NCBI GenBank assembly: GCA_963790415.1
Contig: CAWBOK010000001.1
Location: 1-64,000 of the forward strand
Reading direction: 5' to 3'
Source: JAJZQZ01 sp963790415
Lineage (GTDB): Bacteria; Actinomycetota; Thermoleophilia; RBG-16-64-13
DNA: 64,000 nucleotides
This document shows positions 44,647-54,994 of this stretch, piece after piece; position 1 is the stretch's first letter; each line of letters starts with the position of its first letter. Under the pieces are notes generated by a model. That model was given only the letters and a program-made list of their open reading frames with translations, was not told the DNA's origin and searched no databases. The translations under genes and the position numbers were made by a program.

Positions 44647-45096
44647 CTAGCTGTCCTCGGCCTTCCCGAAGAGTCGGCGCTTCTCGAACCACGGCTTGGC
44701 GATGATGTAGGCTCCGAGGATGATAAGAAGGAACGCGCCGTCAAAGTCGTTGGCCCCGGCCAGTTCCACCAGCCCGCTAACGACAGCAAGGATGCCCAGC
44801 ACCGTCGTGAAGCCGCTCATCCGAATGTTGTTGACGTAGCGTGCGACGTTCAGCCCGAGCATGATCGCCCCGGCGCCGATCGACCACACGCCTTTGGGGA
44901 CAACGTCGCCAGGCACGAGAGCGATCCCGCCGACCATGATCAAGAACAGACCCCAGCCCATCGTCTCAAGCCGTTTGTTGAGCACCGCCTTGTCGCCGGA
45001 CGACCGCGGCGGCTCAGAATCTCCCTGTCGTGTCCCTGTGGGCTGGGACCGCGATGCTACATCAGAGTTGTTGGTAGGAGTACTCTCATCCATCAT
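44647..45096 (-). CDS. Small integral membrane protein, function unknown
   Basis: From ATG 45096 (GGGAGG 6 nt upstream) the 149-residue protein has a hydrophilic Ser/Thr-rich N-terminus and four membrane helices: METMGWGLFLIMVGGIALVP-region, GVWSIGAGAIMLGLNVARYV, SGFTTVLGILAVVSGLVELA and GAFLLIILGAYIIAKPWF, followed by a basic tail. The helix order resembles LiaF/PspC-type stress membrane proteins, but I cannot place it. The acetoacetyl-CoA synthetase lies downstream on the same strand after about 290 nt. Confidence 0.75.
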   Translation of the reverse strand: MMDESTPTNNSDVASRSQPTGTRQGDSEPPRSSGDKAVLNKRLETMGWGLFLIMVGGIALVPGDVVPKGVWSIGAGAIMLGLNVARYVNNIRMSGFTTVLGILAVVSGLVELAGANDFDGAFLLIILGAYIIAKPWFEKRRLFGKAEDS

Positions 45097-45242
45097 CGCG
45101 CCTCCCTCATCTGACGAGCCACACGTCCGATACCCGCGCTCGGCGAGCCGCCGTGAGGCTGCGTGTGCCAACCCCGCCGACAGTGCCGCTTTCAACGGGC
45201 CACTTCGACTACTTCCCGTTATGGACCTTTGACCACGTTCTG

Positions 45243-46811
45243 TCAACATCGGGCACCGGAAGCCTCACGCCTGTCACCCCACGCACGCGCACAGCGGCCT
45301 CGTAGCTCAACCGGGCAGTTCGCCTCGCAGATGCCGCACCCGATGCAGAGGTCTGCCAACACCCAGGGCCGTTTCAGGGACACCGTAGCTCCTTTCGGGT
45401 CAACGACCGACTCCACCTGCAGCACGATGGCCTTCTCGGGCGTCGGGCAGAGCTCCTGGCAGACGATGCAGTCCTTGAAATCGGCCCAGGGGATGCAGCG
45501 GTTGCGGTCGATATAGGCCCGACCGATCACCGTGGTCCGCTTGGCCTCCAGGGTGAGCGCCTCGATGGCACCGGTGGGACAGACCTTGCCGCACTCGTTG
45601 CAGCTGTAGTCGCAGTACCCGTGCACGAAGCTCAGCTCCGGGGTGAACATGCCGTCCCACCCGCTCCGCAGCGACGGCTGGAGCACGTTCGTCGGACACA
45701 CCTTCATGCATTGACCGCACCGGCTGCACAGGGCGAGGAAGGCCGCCTCCGCGCGCGCTCCCGGAGGACGCACCAGGTACACGTCGCGACGCCTGCCTGC
45801 CTGGAACCCATAGACCGAGAACCCACCCACCACTGCGAGCGCCCCCGCCGACAGAAATGCCCGCCGAGAGGGATCGTAGGTGACCGTCCCGCGGGCGCCC
45901 CCAGGCCGTCGGCCGAAGGTGATCGCTCCCGCAGGGCAGACGTCGGCGCACTCGAGACCCAGCTGGCATCGGGTCACGTCGGTGGCGACTCCGTCTTCGC
46001 GCACCGCACCCAGGGGGCACACCTGCCCGCAGCGGCCGCATTTGATGCACGCATCGGCGTCAACGTGCCGTCCGAAGAGACTCCATCGGCTCACCACTCC
46101 GAGCAAGGCCCCCAGCGGGCAGAGGTGCCGGCACCAGAGCCGCCGCTCGGCCCACGACGCGGCGAGGACCGCCCCGACCATCAGCAGGGCCAACGCCTGC
46201 AGCTGGAACGCGAGCGGTCGCGCGAAGATGACCCGTCCCGACAACAGGCCGGTGACGGCATCCACCGGCCGGCGGGCGGGCGGCGCCAGATAGGCCAGGT
46301 CGCCGGCCAGCCGGGCCACGCGATCCACGGCCGGATACACCAGCAGCGTCGCGCTCCGAGTGAGCAGGGTGAGGGGATCGAACACCAGGAAGAGACCGCT
46401 CCCGAACACCAAGAGCCCCGCGCATCCCACGAGCACGAAGAGAGGCGCCTTCCGGACCCAGGCCCAGCGGTCGCCCAGCCTGCGCTCGCGCCGAGGGCCG
46501 AGCAGCTCGACCAGAGTGCCGAAGGGACAGACGTAACCGCAGAACACCCTCCCCAGTAGGAGTGGCAGGAGGAGCACCAGCGCGGCGAACAGCATCTCCC
46601 AGCGCACCACTCCGCCGACGATGGAGTTCAGCGCGATCAGCGGATCGGCCACGAGGAAGGCGCCCAGAAACACCCGGCCCAACGGCCACACCGTGAGCGT
46701 GAGGAGGACAAAGAACAGCACCAAAAAGGCGACCTGGATGCGTCGCCGCTGCCGGTGGAGCCTCACGCCGCCCGGCCCCGCGCGGCCGACCACCTCACGC
46801 CAGCCGCGCAA
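45243..46811 (-). CDS. NapH-like membrane protein fused to multi-cluster ferredoxin region
   Basis: The 522-residue protein has an N-terminal membrane part with RVFCGYVCPFGTLVELLG and WCRHLCPLGALLGVVSRWS, the paired Cys-x3-Cys-Pro loops of NapH/MauN/CcoG-like proteins. A series of 4Fe-4S motifs follows: CIKCGRCGQVCPLGA, CADVCPAGA, CSRCGQCMKVCPTNV, CNECGKVCPTGA, CIVCQELCPTPE and CIGCGICEANCPVE. A SRRAFL helix in the middle resembles a Tat or membrane anchor of NapG-like ferredoxins, so this looks like a NapH-NapG fusion. It probably takes electrons from quinol to periplasmic or membrane partners. The DUF362 gene ends 31 nt upstream. Confidence 0.92.
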   Translation of the reverse strand: MRGWREVVGRAGPGGVRLHRQRRRIQVAFLVLFFVLLTLTVWPLGRVFLGAFLVADPLIALNSIVGGVVRWEMLFAALVLLLPLLLGRVFCGYVCPFGTLVELLGPRRERRLGDRWAWVRKAPLFVLVGCAGLLVFGSGLFLVFDPLTLLTRSATLLVYPAVDRVARLAGDLAYLAPPARRPVDAVTGLLSGRVIFARPLAFQLQALALLMVGAVLAASWAERRLWCRHLCPLGALLGVVSRWSLFGRHVDADACIKCGRCGQVCPLGAVREDGVATDVTRCQLGLECADVCPAGAITFGRRPGGARGTVTYDPSRRAFLSAGALAVVGGFSVYGFQAGRRRDVYLVRPPGARAEAAFLALCSRCGQCMKVCPTNVLQPSLRSGWDGMFTPELSFVHGYCDYSCNECGKVCPTGAIEALTLEAKRTTVIGRAYIDRNRCIPWADFKDCIVCQELCPTPEKAIVLQVESVVDPKGATVSLKRPWVLADLCIGCGICEANCPVELRGRCARAWGDRREASGARC

Positions 46812-46842
46812 CCGCGCGCCTGCTTCCGCGCGGCCGCCGACG

Positions 46843-47964
46843 TCACGCCTGCACCCGGACGATGGTGAGCTTCCCGAGGTCGGTCTCCCCCAGGCCCTGC
46901 TCCTGCGCCTTCACAAGGTAGCCGAGGTCGGTGGGCCGTCGGTCGAAAAGAGTCGCGCCGTACGCGTCGACCGACACCGGGCTCACGCCCGCGACGATAG
47001 TGTCGAGTTGCTTGACGTCGGCCAGATCGCCGCCGGTCGGCCCGTTGGCCGTGAGGATGCGCGTGGCGTCGAGCAGCACCAGATGCGGCCGCACGAGGGT
47101 GCTGAGATCCACGATCTTCTGGGAGAAGTCCACGTGGATGATCCCCCGAGAGCCCCCCATGATGCCCATCAAGTTCTTCATAGACAACGTGAGCCCGGCG
47201 AGGCCGTGGGTCTTGCCGATGGGGACGTTGATGAAGCAGTCGGCGTCGAAGATGTCGGTGACCAAGGGCCAGCTGTGGAGGACGCGCCCCTGGGGGATCT
47301 CGACCTTCTCGAAGTTTCGGTCGCTCAAGTACTTGACCGAGCCACCGGCCTCTTGCACCGCCTGGGCGATGCCCGACACCTCGAAGGCCGGCCGAGCCGA
47401 GCTCGTGGGGTTGTCGAGGACCGTGACGTCGTCGGCCCCCGCCTCCAGGCAGAGGCGGGTCAGAGCGGCCATGACGAAGGGGTTGGTGGTGACCGCGTAC
47501 TCGGGCGGCCGGCCGGTGAGCACGTTGGGCTTGAGCACGACCTTTGCTCCCCGCTTGACGAACATCCCCATGCCGCCGAGGGCCTCCACCGCCCGGCGGA
47601 CGTTCTCGCCGGGGTCGGAGCCCTGGACGACCACCAGGTCGGGACCCTTCGCGCCGGTGCCGCCCGTCGTGTCTGACGTGGTCGTAGTCGAGTTAGCGCC
47701 GCCCGCTGCGGGAACCGTGGAGGACGTGCCGGTCGTCGCGGGGCCCTCCGCCATCTGACGCCGCGTCGCAGTCTGCTGCCCGGTCGACCAGTCGAGAAGC
47801 CGGCCGCAACCCGCCGCCAAGGGGGCAACCCCAGCGACCAACGCCCCCGCGCCGGCCAGGCGCAAGAAACGCCGCCGATCCATGGAGGCGGACTCGCGGG
47901 GATTTGCATATCCGGTGTCGGGGGGATCTTCTCCGGCGCCGTCAGGATATCCGTAGTCGTCCAT
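46843..47964 (-). CDS. DUF362 protein with Tat lipoprotein signal
   Basis: The mature part contains DLVVVQGSDPGENVRRAVEA, VVLKPNVLTGRPPEYAVTTN, DADCFINVPIGKTHGLAGLT and LSMKNLMGIMGGSRG, the DUF362 pattern (proteins that often pair with Fe-S clusters). A twin-arginine-type signal (MDRRRFLRLAGAGALVAG) ends in a lipobox-like LAAGC, so the protein is probably a Tat-exported lipoprotein. A Thr/Gly linker follows. The start may be 47964 or the ATG directly before the signal. It is upstream of the NapH-like gene in the same operon, suggesting an extracytoplasmic redox complex; the substrate is unknown. Confidence 0.88.
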   Translation of the reverse strand: MDDYGYPDGAGEDPPDTGYANPRESASMDRRRFLRLAGAGALVAGVAPLAAGCGRLLDWSTGQQTATRRQMAEGPATTGTSSTVPAAGGANSTTTTSDTTGGTGAKGPDLVVVQGSDPGENVRRAVEALGGMGMFVKRGAKVVLKPNVLTGRPPEYAVTTNPFVMAALTRLCLEAGADDVTVLDNPTSSARPAFEVSGIAQAVQEAGGSVKYLSDRNFEKVEIPQGRVLHSWPLVTDIFDADCFINVPIGKTHGLAGLTLSMKNLMGIMGGSRGIIHVDFSQKIVDLSTLVRPHLVLLDATRILTANGPTGGDLADVKQLDTIVAGVSPVSVDAYGATLFDRRPTDLGYLVKAQEQGLGETDLGKLTIVRVQA

Positions 47965-47980
47965 CGGTAGCAGCATACCC

Positions 47981-48178
47981 GAGGTTCGCCGTCCGTGGCA
48001 CTCGCATGCCCAGATATGGGCGGAATTCATGAGGCAGGGAACGTTGATCGGTCCACATGACTTGTGGCTTGCGGCAACCTGCATCGCCCACGGATTGACC
48101 ATGGTCACGGCCAACGTCCGCGAGTTCACGTGGGTCCCGGGGCTGGTGGTTGAGAACTGGGCACTACCCGGCGAATAA
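47981..48178 (+). pseudogene. PIN-domain (VapC-type) toxin, C-terminal remnant
   Basis: An open segment without a start codon reads HSHAQIWAEFMRQGTLIGPH, then DLWLAATCIAHGLTMVTANV, REFTWVPGLVVENW and a TAA at 48178. These are the last two conserved blocks of VapC toxins (I-G-x-x-D-x-x-I-A-A, then T-x-N-x-x-x-F and V-x-x-W). The first half, including the initial catalytic Asp and any VapB antitoxin, is absent; the DUF362 gene begins where they should be, on the other strand. Confidence 0.7.
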
Positions 48179-48311
48179 CCTCCAACGAACGGTGGCACGC
48201 TCGCGTAGAATGGCACGACAGCTAGCGATGAACCCGCCGTCGCGCCGGATGCTTCACGGGCGCCTACACGCGACGAGCGGCGGGTCGGATGTCTACACGA
48301 GAGGATGAGCC

Positions 48312-48533
48312 ATGACCAGGTTTCATGTCGTAGTCGTCGAACCGAGCGACGACGAAGAAGTAATGACGTCGACACTCATCGTGACGGCGAACCGTCTCGA
48401 CTATGACGAGAATGGGGTGCTCGAGATGTGGCAGGGCCCCGCGGAGGGAGAAAGACTCGTGGCGGTCTTCTCTCCCCAGACCTGGCTCAGGGCGTATGAT
48501 GCCGCGCAGGTGTCTGCGCCGCCGGAGGACTAA
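48312..48533 (+). CDS. Small protein (73 aa), function unknown
   Basis: GAGGATGAGCC precedes the ATG. The product (FHVVVVEPSDDEEVMTSTLI, then VTANRLDYDENGVLEMWQG) has alternating hydrophobic strands and looks like a small beta-sheet protein. The LEMW and VAVFSPQTWL blocks recall short actinobacterial proteins of no known role. It stands alone between the PIN remnant and a convergent small gene. Confidence 0.7.
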   Translation: MTRFHVVVVEPSDDEEVMTSTLIVTANRLDYDENGVLEMWQGPAEGERLVAVFSPQTWLRAYDAAQVSAPPED

Positions 48534-48651
48534 GGGCCTAGGCGGGCCCTGGGCGGCGAACAGCGGCGCGAAGTCTTCGCTATCGCTGACGTTGCGCAGG
48601 TCAGCGCACCGCGCACGTCGAGAGCGGAACTCTATCTTTGGTGACGGTGAG

Positions 48652-48903
48652 CTACCGCGGATGTGGAGTCTGCGGCGGTCCGCCGCCGTGGCCCAGGAAC
48701 CCACCGCTACCTGCGGCCACCAACCGTGCACCGGCCTGGTTCAGCGAATGCGCCACCACTCCGAAGGCTGTTCGCCACCGGGGAGTCCGGTCGTCTGTCG
48801 CCAGCCCCCGCCGCAGTTCCGCTATCTGCTCGGCCCGCCGACTGCGAAGTTCCAGGTCGGTTCTCGAGACCATCTCGAGAAGCCTCGGGTTGTCTATGCT
48901 CAT
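48652..48903 (-). CDS. Small protein (83 aa), function unknown
   Basis: GGGGAGGAACCCC precedes the ATG at 48903, a strong ribosome-binding site that decides the start over in-frame ATGs at 48972 and 49011. The N-terminal half is a charged helix (LLEMVSRTDLELRSRRAEQI, then AELRRGLA), and the C-terminal half is Gly/Pro-rich. No family is recognised. Confidence 0.6.
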   Translation of the reverse strand: MSIDNPRLLEMVSRTDLELRSRRAEQIAELRRGLATDDRTPRWRTAFGVVAHSLNQAGARLVAAGSGGFLGHGGGPPQTPHPR

Positions 48904-49245
48904 GGGGTTCCTCCCCTCGGGAACGCCCGTGTGCGGGTCGCCATCGACCTGCATCGGAGTGCCGCTTTTCATGGGTATCGCACTCCCTTTGAACCATAGT
49001 GTGCCCCGCACGGCCCTCGGTCAATTGGCCGACGTCACCGAATCGTTGGGCCTCATGGCCTGATTGTAAAGTAAATAGCTAGGTGGAAGTCGCTATGTTT
49101 CCGGTGAGCAACGATCAGCCAGTGAAGCTGGGCATCTCACAGCGGAAAAAGACCCGTGACGAAGTATCTGCGGCCACCGCGCCGCGGCACTCGTCCTGGG
49201 ATCCTCACTGACCAGCGCCAGGGGTTGGGGCGCGCGACGCCCGCT
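48904..49245. other. Intergenic region, no gene supported
   Basis: About 340 nt between the small gene above and the hemerythrin stop. It includes an AT-richer patch near 49063-49100 but no frame with a ribosome-binding site or family motif. It may hold the promoter of the small gene and the hemerythrin terminator. Confidence 0.35.
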
Positions 49246-49884
49246 TCACGCCCCGAGTTCAGGGATGCGCCGAGTCAGTTCCGCCCAGTCGTCGCCGACC
49301 GCCTTCTGGACGAGCTGCTTGACTCCCGCGAAGGCCTCTGCCGGCATCAGCATCTGCCACACGCGGGTCAAGTTCTCGCGGTCGTCAGGACCTATCAGGG
49401 GGAACACCCAGGCGACCACCTCAGGGAAGCGCTCCCGGGGGATGGTGGTAGACATGACGCCCACCGCCTTGCCCTGGTCAGGCAGGGAGACGCGCTCCCT
49501 GATGAGGCGGTACAGATGCGTGTCTTCTTTGGCCAGGTGGATGTCGAGATGGAACTTGAACGCGGCGGTAGCTCGGGCCGTCTGCAGTGCGTCCTGTGCG
49601 GAGACCGCCACGTTCAAGGCGTCGAACGCGGCATCCAGGCCGCGGTGATCCTTCACGTAGGCCTCGGCGACAGAGGGTGCGACCTCTTCCAGAGCGGGGA
49701 AGATAGCCAGTTCCTCTCCGTGGGCGTGCCAATCCAACACCTCGTTGAAGAAGCGGAAGCGTTCGATCGTCGTCGTGAGCCCGGGCGTGCCCCGGGCCGC
49801 TTCAAGGGCGGCGGCGTCGACGGCGGCCATGTCCCGCCGGAACGCGTTATGGATCGCCATGATCGCATCGATGGGACCGGTCAT
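49246..49884 (-). CDS. Hemerythrin HHE-domain protein
   Basis: The 212-residue protein is helical, with the HHE ligand pattern: His12 in MAIHNAFRRDMA, WHAHGEELAIFPALEE (His and Glu), KDHRGLDAAFD and FHLDIHLAKEDTHLYRLI. Hemerythrin-like domains bind a diiron centre and sense or store O2, NO or reactive species. It is divergent from the lipoprotein gene at 50153. ACAAGGAGTGCAG lies just before the ATG. Confidence 0.92.
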   Translation of the reverse strand: MTGPIDAIMAIHNAFRRDMAAVDAAALEAARGTPGLTTTIERFRFFNEVLDWHAHGEELAIFPALEEVAPSVAEAYVKDHRGLDAAFDALNVAVSAQDALQTARATAAFKFHLDIHLAKEDTHLYRLIRERVSLPDQGKAVGVMSTTIPRERFPEVVAWVFPLIGPDDRENLTRVWQMLMPAEAFAGVKQLVQKAVGDDWAELTRRIPELGA

Positions 49885-50152
49885 GATAGCTGCACTCCTT
49901 GTTGCGGATTTCCGGGTGGTGCCTGAGGTTCCCCCTCGGCACGGAGATGTCTACCCGGAACCGCGGCCTGGCATGCCGATGGCATGCGCCTCCCGCGGCG
50001 TCAGCCCGCCCTGGCCGCGATCAGCGCCCGCCAACCACCGCGCGAACTATGGGATGCGCCGCCGCGGAGAGCTGTTTGCCACTTGCGCGCGACGCGCTGC
50101 ATCGCCACAATCGGACTATCGATCCACAACGCCTGACGTGGGGGTGCAACAC

Positions 50153-50732
50153 ATGAGAAGCCGTCGCAAGTACGCGCACAAAGTCGCGATCGCCCTCGCC
50201 CTGCTGGCAGCGGCGGCGCTGCCCGCGGCGTGTGGGGCGCGAGTTCGACCACGCAGCCGACCACTTCCGCTTCGAGCACGATCGCCCCCGCATCTACCTC
50301 CGACACCATGGCTGCGACCACCACCTCCACGGCCGAGCCCGCCTCCACCACATCCGCGCCGGCCTCTGACACGTCCGCCACGACCGCGCAGGGCGCCGCC
50401 ATGTCCGCCGAGGACGCGCAGGCCGTCCGAGACCTCGCCTTCAAGTTCTGGGCGGCGTACAACGCGTACGAGCCGGATACGGCCGTCTCCTACCTGGACG
50501 AGACCTACCGGGTCACGAAGGAGGCAGGTCATCCGCGACGAGATCAGTCGCATCGAGGCCTTCGGCGTCACGCTGGGGATGAGCGAGAAGACCGCTCCCG
50601 CGCTCACCGGGCCCGACCAGGCCGAGATGTACCTGAACTATGAAGGAGCCCATCGGCACCCGGACGATACTGATGAAGTTCGACAAACAGGGTGACGCCT
50701 GGATCATCACCTACTCGGAGGAGGTGAAGTAG
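50153..50732 (+). CDS. Lipoprotein with Ser/Thr linker and SnoaL/NTF2-like domain (three frameshifts)
   Basis: From ATG 50153 a basic, hydrophobic signal ends in a lipobox (LPAACGA). After an indel near 50231 a Ser/Thr-rich linker follows (STIAPASTSDTMAATTTST), then AVRDLAFKFWAAYNAYEPDT and AVSYLDETYRV. After a shift near 50525, RDEISRIEAFGVTLGMSEKT and AEMYLNYE. After a third near 50645, TILMKFDKQGDAWIITYSEE ends at TAG. The fold suggests an NTF2/SnoaL-like domain of about 110 residues on the cell surface. Function is unknown. Each piece is well formed, so the indels are probably sequence errors. Confidence 0.7.
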
Positions 50733-51844
50733 GACCCGCGTAGCCGGGTCCACCCGGGTAGCCCTGTTGGGCCGGATAGCCGGGTCCGCCCGGGTAGCCC
50801 GGTGCGCCGGGATAGCCGGGATAGGTGGGATGGCCGGGACCACTCTGCTGCGGCCCGGGCCACCTCGTCCGATGATCAGGAGCGCCACCCGCGGCCGCCA
50901 GGGCCACCACGATACCCACGAGCAGGACCGCCCACCCCCAGAGACGAAGACTGCTGGTGAACACCCTCCAGACGGCGGCGGAGGCATCGTGGGGGATGCC
51001 GGCATCGTCGGTGACACCAAGGTAGTACACCCCGCCCACGGCCATGCCTGCCTCGAGAGCCGCCATCGACAGCGCCAGACCCACGCCCAGGTACACGGTG
51101 GCGAGCAACCGTCTGGAAGCCACGAGCACGGAGCCCAGCAAGAACACGAGCGTCACCATCGGCAGCAACCAGTACAGAACGTCCAGAGCAAGGATGACCG
51201 CTCCGGCCCTCGCGAGCGGGCGCGAATCCAAGAGCGCCACATCGCCTGAGGTGAGCGCTTCTGGAAGCAGTCGGGAGGCGATACCCGACGTGCCCAGCAG
51301 GTCCGTGACGTTGTTCGTGACCTCGACCAGGTCCAGACTGACCAGTCCGTCGGCGGTCAGGTCGACCTTCCCCTTGCTCTTGATGGCCTCCATCAGGATG
51401 GGGTGCACCCTCCTGTTGGCGGCCGCCCAGAACCCGCGGAAGGCACTGCTCGAGACCGCCTGCACGGTCAGCTTGCGCGTCAGGTTCTCCAACTGCTTCG
51501 CGCCCACGGACCCGAGATGAAACCCAGTTCGCGCGGGAGGGATCCCTGGAGTATCTGGTTGCACGTCGAGCGCTACGGTACACCTGCTCGGCCAGGACGT
51601 CGGCCACCGCCTGCTGGACCGCGGGCTCGTCGGCCACGGGCGTGATGGTGGCCACATAGCCATCCACTTCCATGATGTTGACGTGGAACCATACGCCGGC
51701 GAGTGCCAAAGGCGCCATCAGGCAGCCAAGCACCACCAGCATCACGGCGATCGGCGAACGCCATGCGCCCACCCCGCGTGGTTGCGCCGCGGACCCGGAC
51801 GCATAAGGCACGCGCCGGTACGGTCCCGGGCGGGTACGGCACAC
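50707..51844 (-). CDS. Membrane protein with C-terminal PGY-rich repeats (one frameshift)
   Basis: The N-terminal part has one membrane helix (IAVMLVVLGCLMAPLALAGV), then an extracellular segment (MEVDGYVATITPVADEPAVQ). After an indel near 51565 it continues GAKQLENLTRKLTVQAVSSS, three or four more helices (for example LALDVLYWLLPMVTLVFLLG and LRLWGWAVLLVGIVVALAAA), and a tail of repeated PGYPG units. PGY/GYP-rich tails are common in membrane proteins of the surface-signalling type. The start is unclear (GTG 51844 or 51811). It is divergent from the FHA-ABC gene by about 200 nt. I do not recognise the family. Confidence 0.65.
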
Positions 51845-52046
51845 CGCCCGTTCTGCCCCCCCGGCCGAGTACTCGGACGAGGTAATCGGCTCATGGCCAA
51901 ATGCTCTACCCGCCACACGGCCGGACGTAACCCATTTGCCGCTTTTCACGCAAGAACAGTAGAGACGCGACGCGACGTAGAGGTATGATCGTATGAAGAA
52001 TGCGCGGTCAGGACACGCCGAGGGCAACAGGGAGGCCGGTACACAC

Positions 52047-54984
52047 ATGTTCGGCGCGTTCACAATCCAGGGCAGAGACAAAGCCGAAGAGTTCGTGGTC
52101 GACACAGGCCACCGTCAACGTGGGCCGTGCGGCGGACAACGAACTCACCCTGCCCTATCCCACCGTCTCCCTGCACCACGCGCGCATCCTGGCCGACACC
52201 AACGGCTGCCGCATCATGGATCTGGGCAGCTCCAACGGCACGTCCGTCAACGGCGTCGAACTTGCCGGTCAAAGAAGAGCACGTGCTGCATGACGGCGAC
52301 GTGGTGCAGGTGGGGCCCTTCCAACTGCACTTCCACGCTCAACCGGCTTCGGGGGCGGCGGCAGAGAAGGTGCGGGCCGTCGGGGAGACAGCTCTTGCGG
52401 GCGCCGCGGGCGGCTGCCGGCGGCCGCAGCCCCGGACGCACGGTCATCCTCCCGCCCAGCCTGCCTGCGCGCCTCGTGGTGACCACACCCGAATGGAACC
52501 GCGAGTTCCCCCTGAAGAAAGACTCGGTCACGTTGGGGCGCGAACCCGACAACGACATCATCATAGGCGCGGACGTGGTGTCCCGCCATCACGCGGTGCT
52601 CGAGAAGCGCGAGTCCGGCTATCTCATCAAGGACCTGGGGAGCACCAACGGCATCAACGAAGCCGGACGCCCGATACAGGAGAAGCTGCTCACACCCGGC
52701 GACTACGTGTGCTATCGGCCATAGCGTCACGCTGGAGTATCGCGGCGCCGAGGACCTGGCGGCGGAAGTGGCGCTCGCTGCCGCGGCCCTGTCAGGTACG
52801 GCCATCCCGTCAATCGGCGAACCGCGTGCGCCGGGAGCAGCGCCTCCACCCGTCTACAGCATCCCCGAGGGGGAGGCGCTGGTGCTGGGACGCGGCTCGC
52901 AGACCGGCGTCCATCTGGCTCACCCACAAGTGTCCAACGTGCACGCCCAGGTGGAGCGGCAGGCCGGGCAGTACGTCATCCAGGACCTGGGTAGTAGCGC
53001 CGGCACCTACGTGAACGGCCAACTGGTGAGTCAGCAGCCACTGCGTGAGAACGACGTCATCCGCATCGGCCCGAACCGGATGGTCTTCCAGGCGGGTCAG
53101 CTACGGCTTGTCAGCGAGGAAGGCTCTCTGCGTCTGGATGCCTTCCACCTGAGCAAAGTGGTGGGCAAAGGCCTGCGCATCCTGCAGGACGTCTCGCCTC
53201 TCCATCAAGCCGCAGGAGTTCGTGGCCGTGGTCGGCGGCAGCGGTGCGGGCAAGTCCACCCTTGTGACGGCTCTCTGCGGGTTCAAGCCGGCCACCGAGG
53301 GAGCCGTGTTCCTGAACGGCGTCGACCTGTACCAGAACTTCGACGCCTACCGCAACGAGATGGGCTACGTCCCTCAGGACGATATCATCCACGAGGAACT
53401 CACCGTGTACAAAGCTCTCGACTACGCCGCCCGCCTGCGCATGCCCGGCCGATACCAGCCACCAAGAGCGCGAGCAGCGCATCCGCGAGGTCATCGACGA
53501 GCTGGATCTCAAGGCCTGCGCCGAGCGCACCATCAAACAGCTGAGCGGCGGCCAGCGCAAGCGCGTGTCCATAGGCGTGGAACTGCTCACCCGGCCCAGC
53601 CTGTTCTTCCTGGACGAGGCCACGTCCGGCCTGGACCCGGCCACCGAGAAGCGGCGATGATGAAGCTCCTGCGCAAGCTCGCCGACCAGGGGCGCACCAT
53701 CATCCTCATCACGCACGCCACCAAGAACGTCATGGCCTGCGACAAAGTGGTCTTCCTCGCCCGCGGCGGCCTCCTGGCCTACTTCGGGCCGCCGGAGGAT
53801 GCTCTCGAAGTACTTTGGAGTCAAGGATTTCGACGAGATCTACGAGCGCCTGGAGTCCGGAGGCACGCCGCAAGAGTGGGCGCAGCGATACCTTGCCTCC
53901 CCCGAGCTTCAGGAGTACGTGGTGCGCCCACTCAACGAGGTGGCCTGCCGCATGGTCGGGAAACCCGTACGCCGCCCCCTACGGCGGCTACGGCGGCACG
54001 GCGGCCCAGCCGCCGGCGTACGCGTCTCCCGTCGGCGGAGGGTACGGCGGCGCGTACGCTGCCGGCGGTTCGGCGCGTTCAGGCGCGAAGACCCGGCGCG
54101 TCTCGTCCTGGAGCCAGTTCGTCATCCTGTCGAGCCGCTACCTGAACATCGTCGGACAGGACAAGAAGACGGCTCTGCTGCTCCTCCTTCTCGCTCCCTT
54201 GCTGGGGGTGGTGGACTTCGTCACCTGGAAGCGCAACCTCTTCGATCCTGTGCTCGGAAGCGCCACCAAGGTCGTGACCATGCTCTTCATGACCTGCCTC
54301 ATCGCCGTCCTCGTGGGCACCATCACGTCCGTGCGCGAGATAGTCAAGGAGGACGCCATCTATCGACGGGAGCGCATGGTCTGCGTGCGCGTCGTGCCAT
54401 ACGTGGCTCGAAGGTGGCGGTGGGCTCCATCTTCGCGATATACAGCGCCGTGGTGCTGTTCGCCTTCAAGATGGCCTCGGTGAGCTTCGGGCATCTAGGC
54501 ACCGGTTGATACTCGTCCGGTTCTTCGTCCCCTTCATGCTGGGCACGCTCGCCGGGCTCATGTGGGGTCTGCTGGTGTCGGCGGTGGCTCCGAGCGAGGA
54601 TCGGGCCATGCTCCTGGTGATCCTGGTGCTGGTACCCCAGTTCGTCTTCTCCGGGGGCATGATGCCCGTGTCGGACCTGGGCGTGACCGGCAAGGTGTTC
54701 GGCGTGCTCACGTCCACCCGCTGGGGATTGGGGGCGATGGCCACTTCGGCCCAGATCAAGACGGGAGCCTGTGTGGCGGCGGACATGTCCGACTGCTCGC
54801 TGCCCGGCCTGCAGGGACTGGACACCCCCGAGCAGAAGGTCGCGCTGGTGAAGTCGCTGGACAACCAGTACGGGAGCATCTTCAACGTGAACGTGTACTT
54901 CTACTGGGCCATGGCGATACTCCTCATGCGGGGTCTTGCTGACTCTTGATCTTCTGGTTGCAGAAGCGGAAGGACACACTCTAG
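52047..54984 (+). CDS. Triple-FHA ABC exporter, Rv1747-like (many frameshifts)
   Basis: Pieced together over at least eight frame changes, the gene encodes three FHA domains (NVGRAADNELTLPYPTVSLH with DLGSSNGTSVNG; VTLGREPDNDIIIGADVVSR with DLGSTNGINEAG; LVLGRGSQTGVHLAHPQVSN with DLGSSAGTYVNG), an ABC ATPase with Walker A GGSGAGKST, signature LSGGQRKR, Walker B LFFLDEATSGLD and H-loop LITHATK, a Gly/Tyr/Ala linker, and an ABC-2/ABCG-type permease with six helices ending in IFWLQKRKDTL. In mycobacteria, Rv1747 has two FHA domains and is phosphorylated by the adjacent kinase PknF; here the adjacent gene is also a kinase. It probably exports a cell-envelope lipid or glycan under phospho-control. 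The third FHA is unusual. Confidence 0.82.
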
Positions 54985-54994
54985 GCGGACACGC

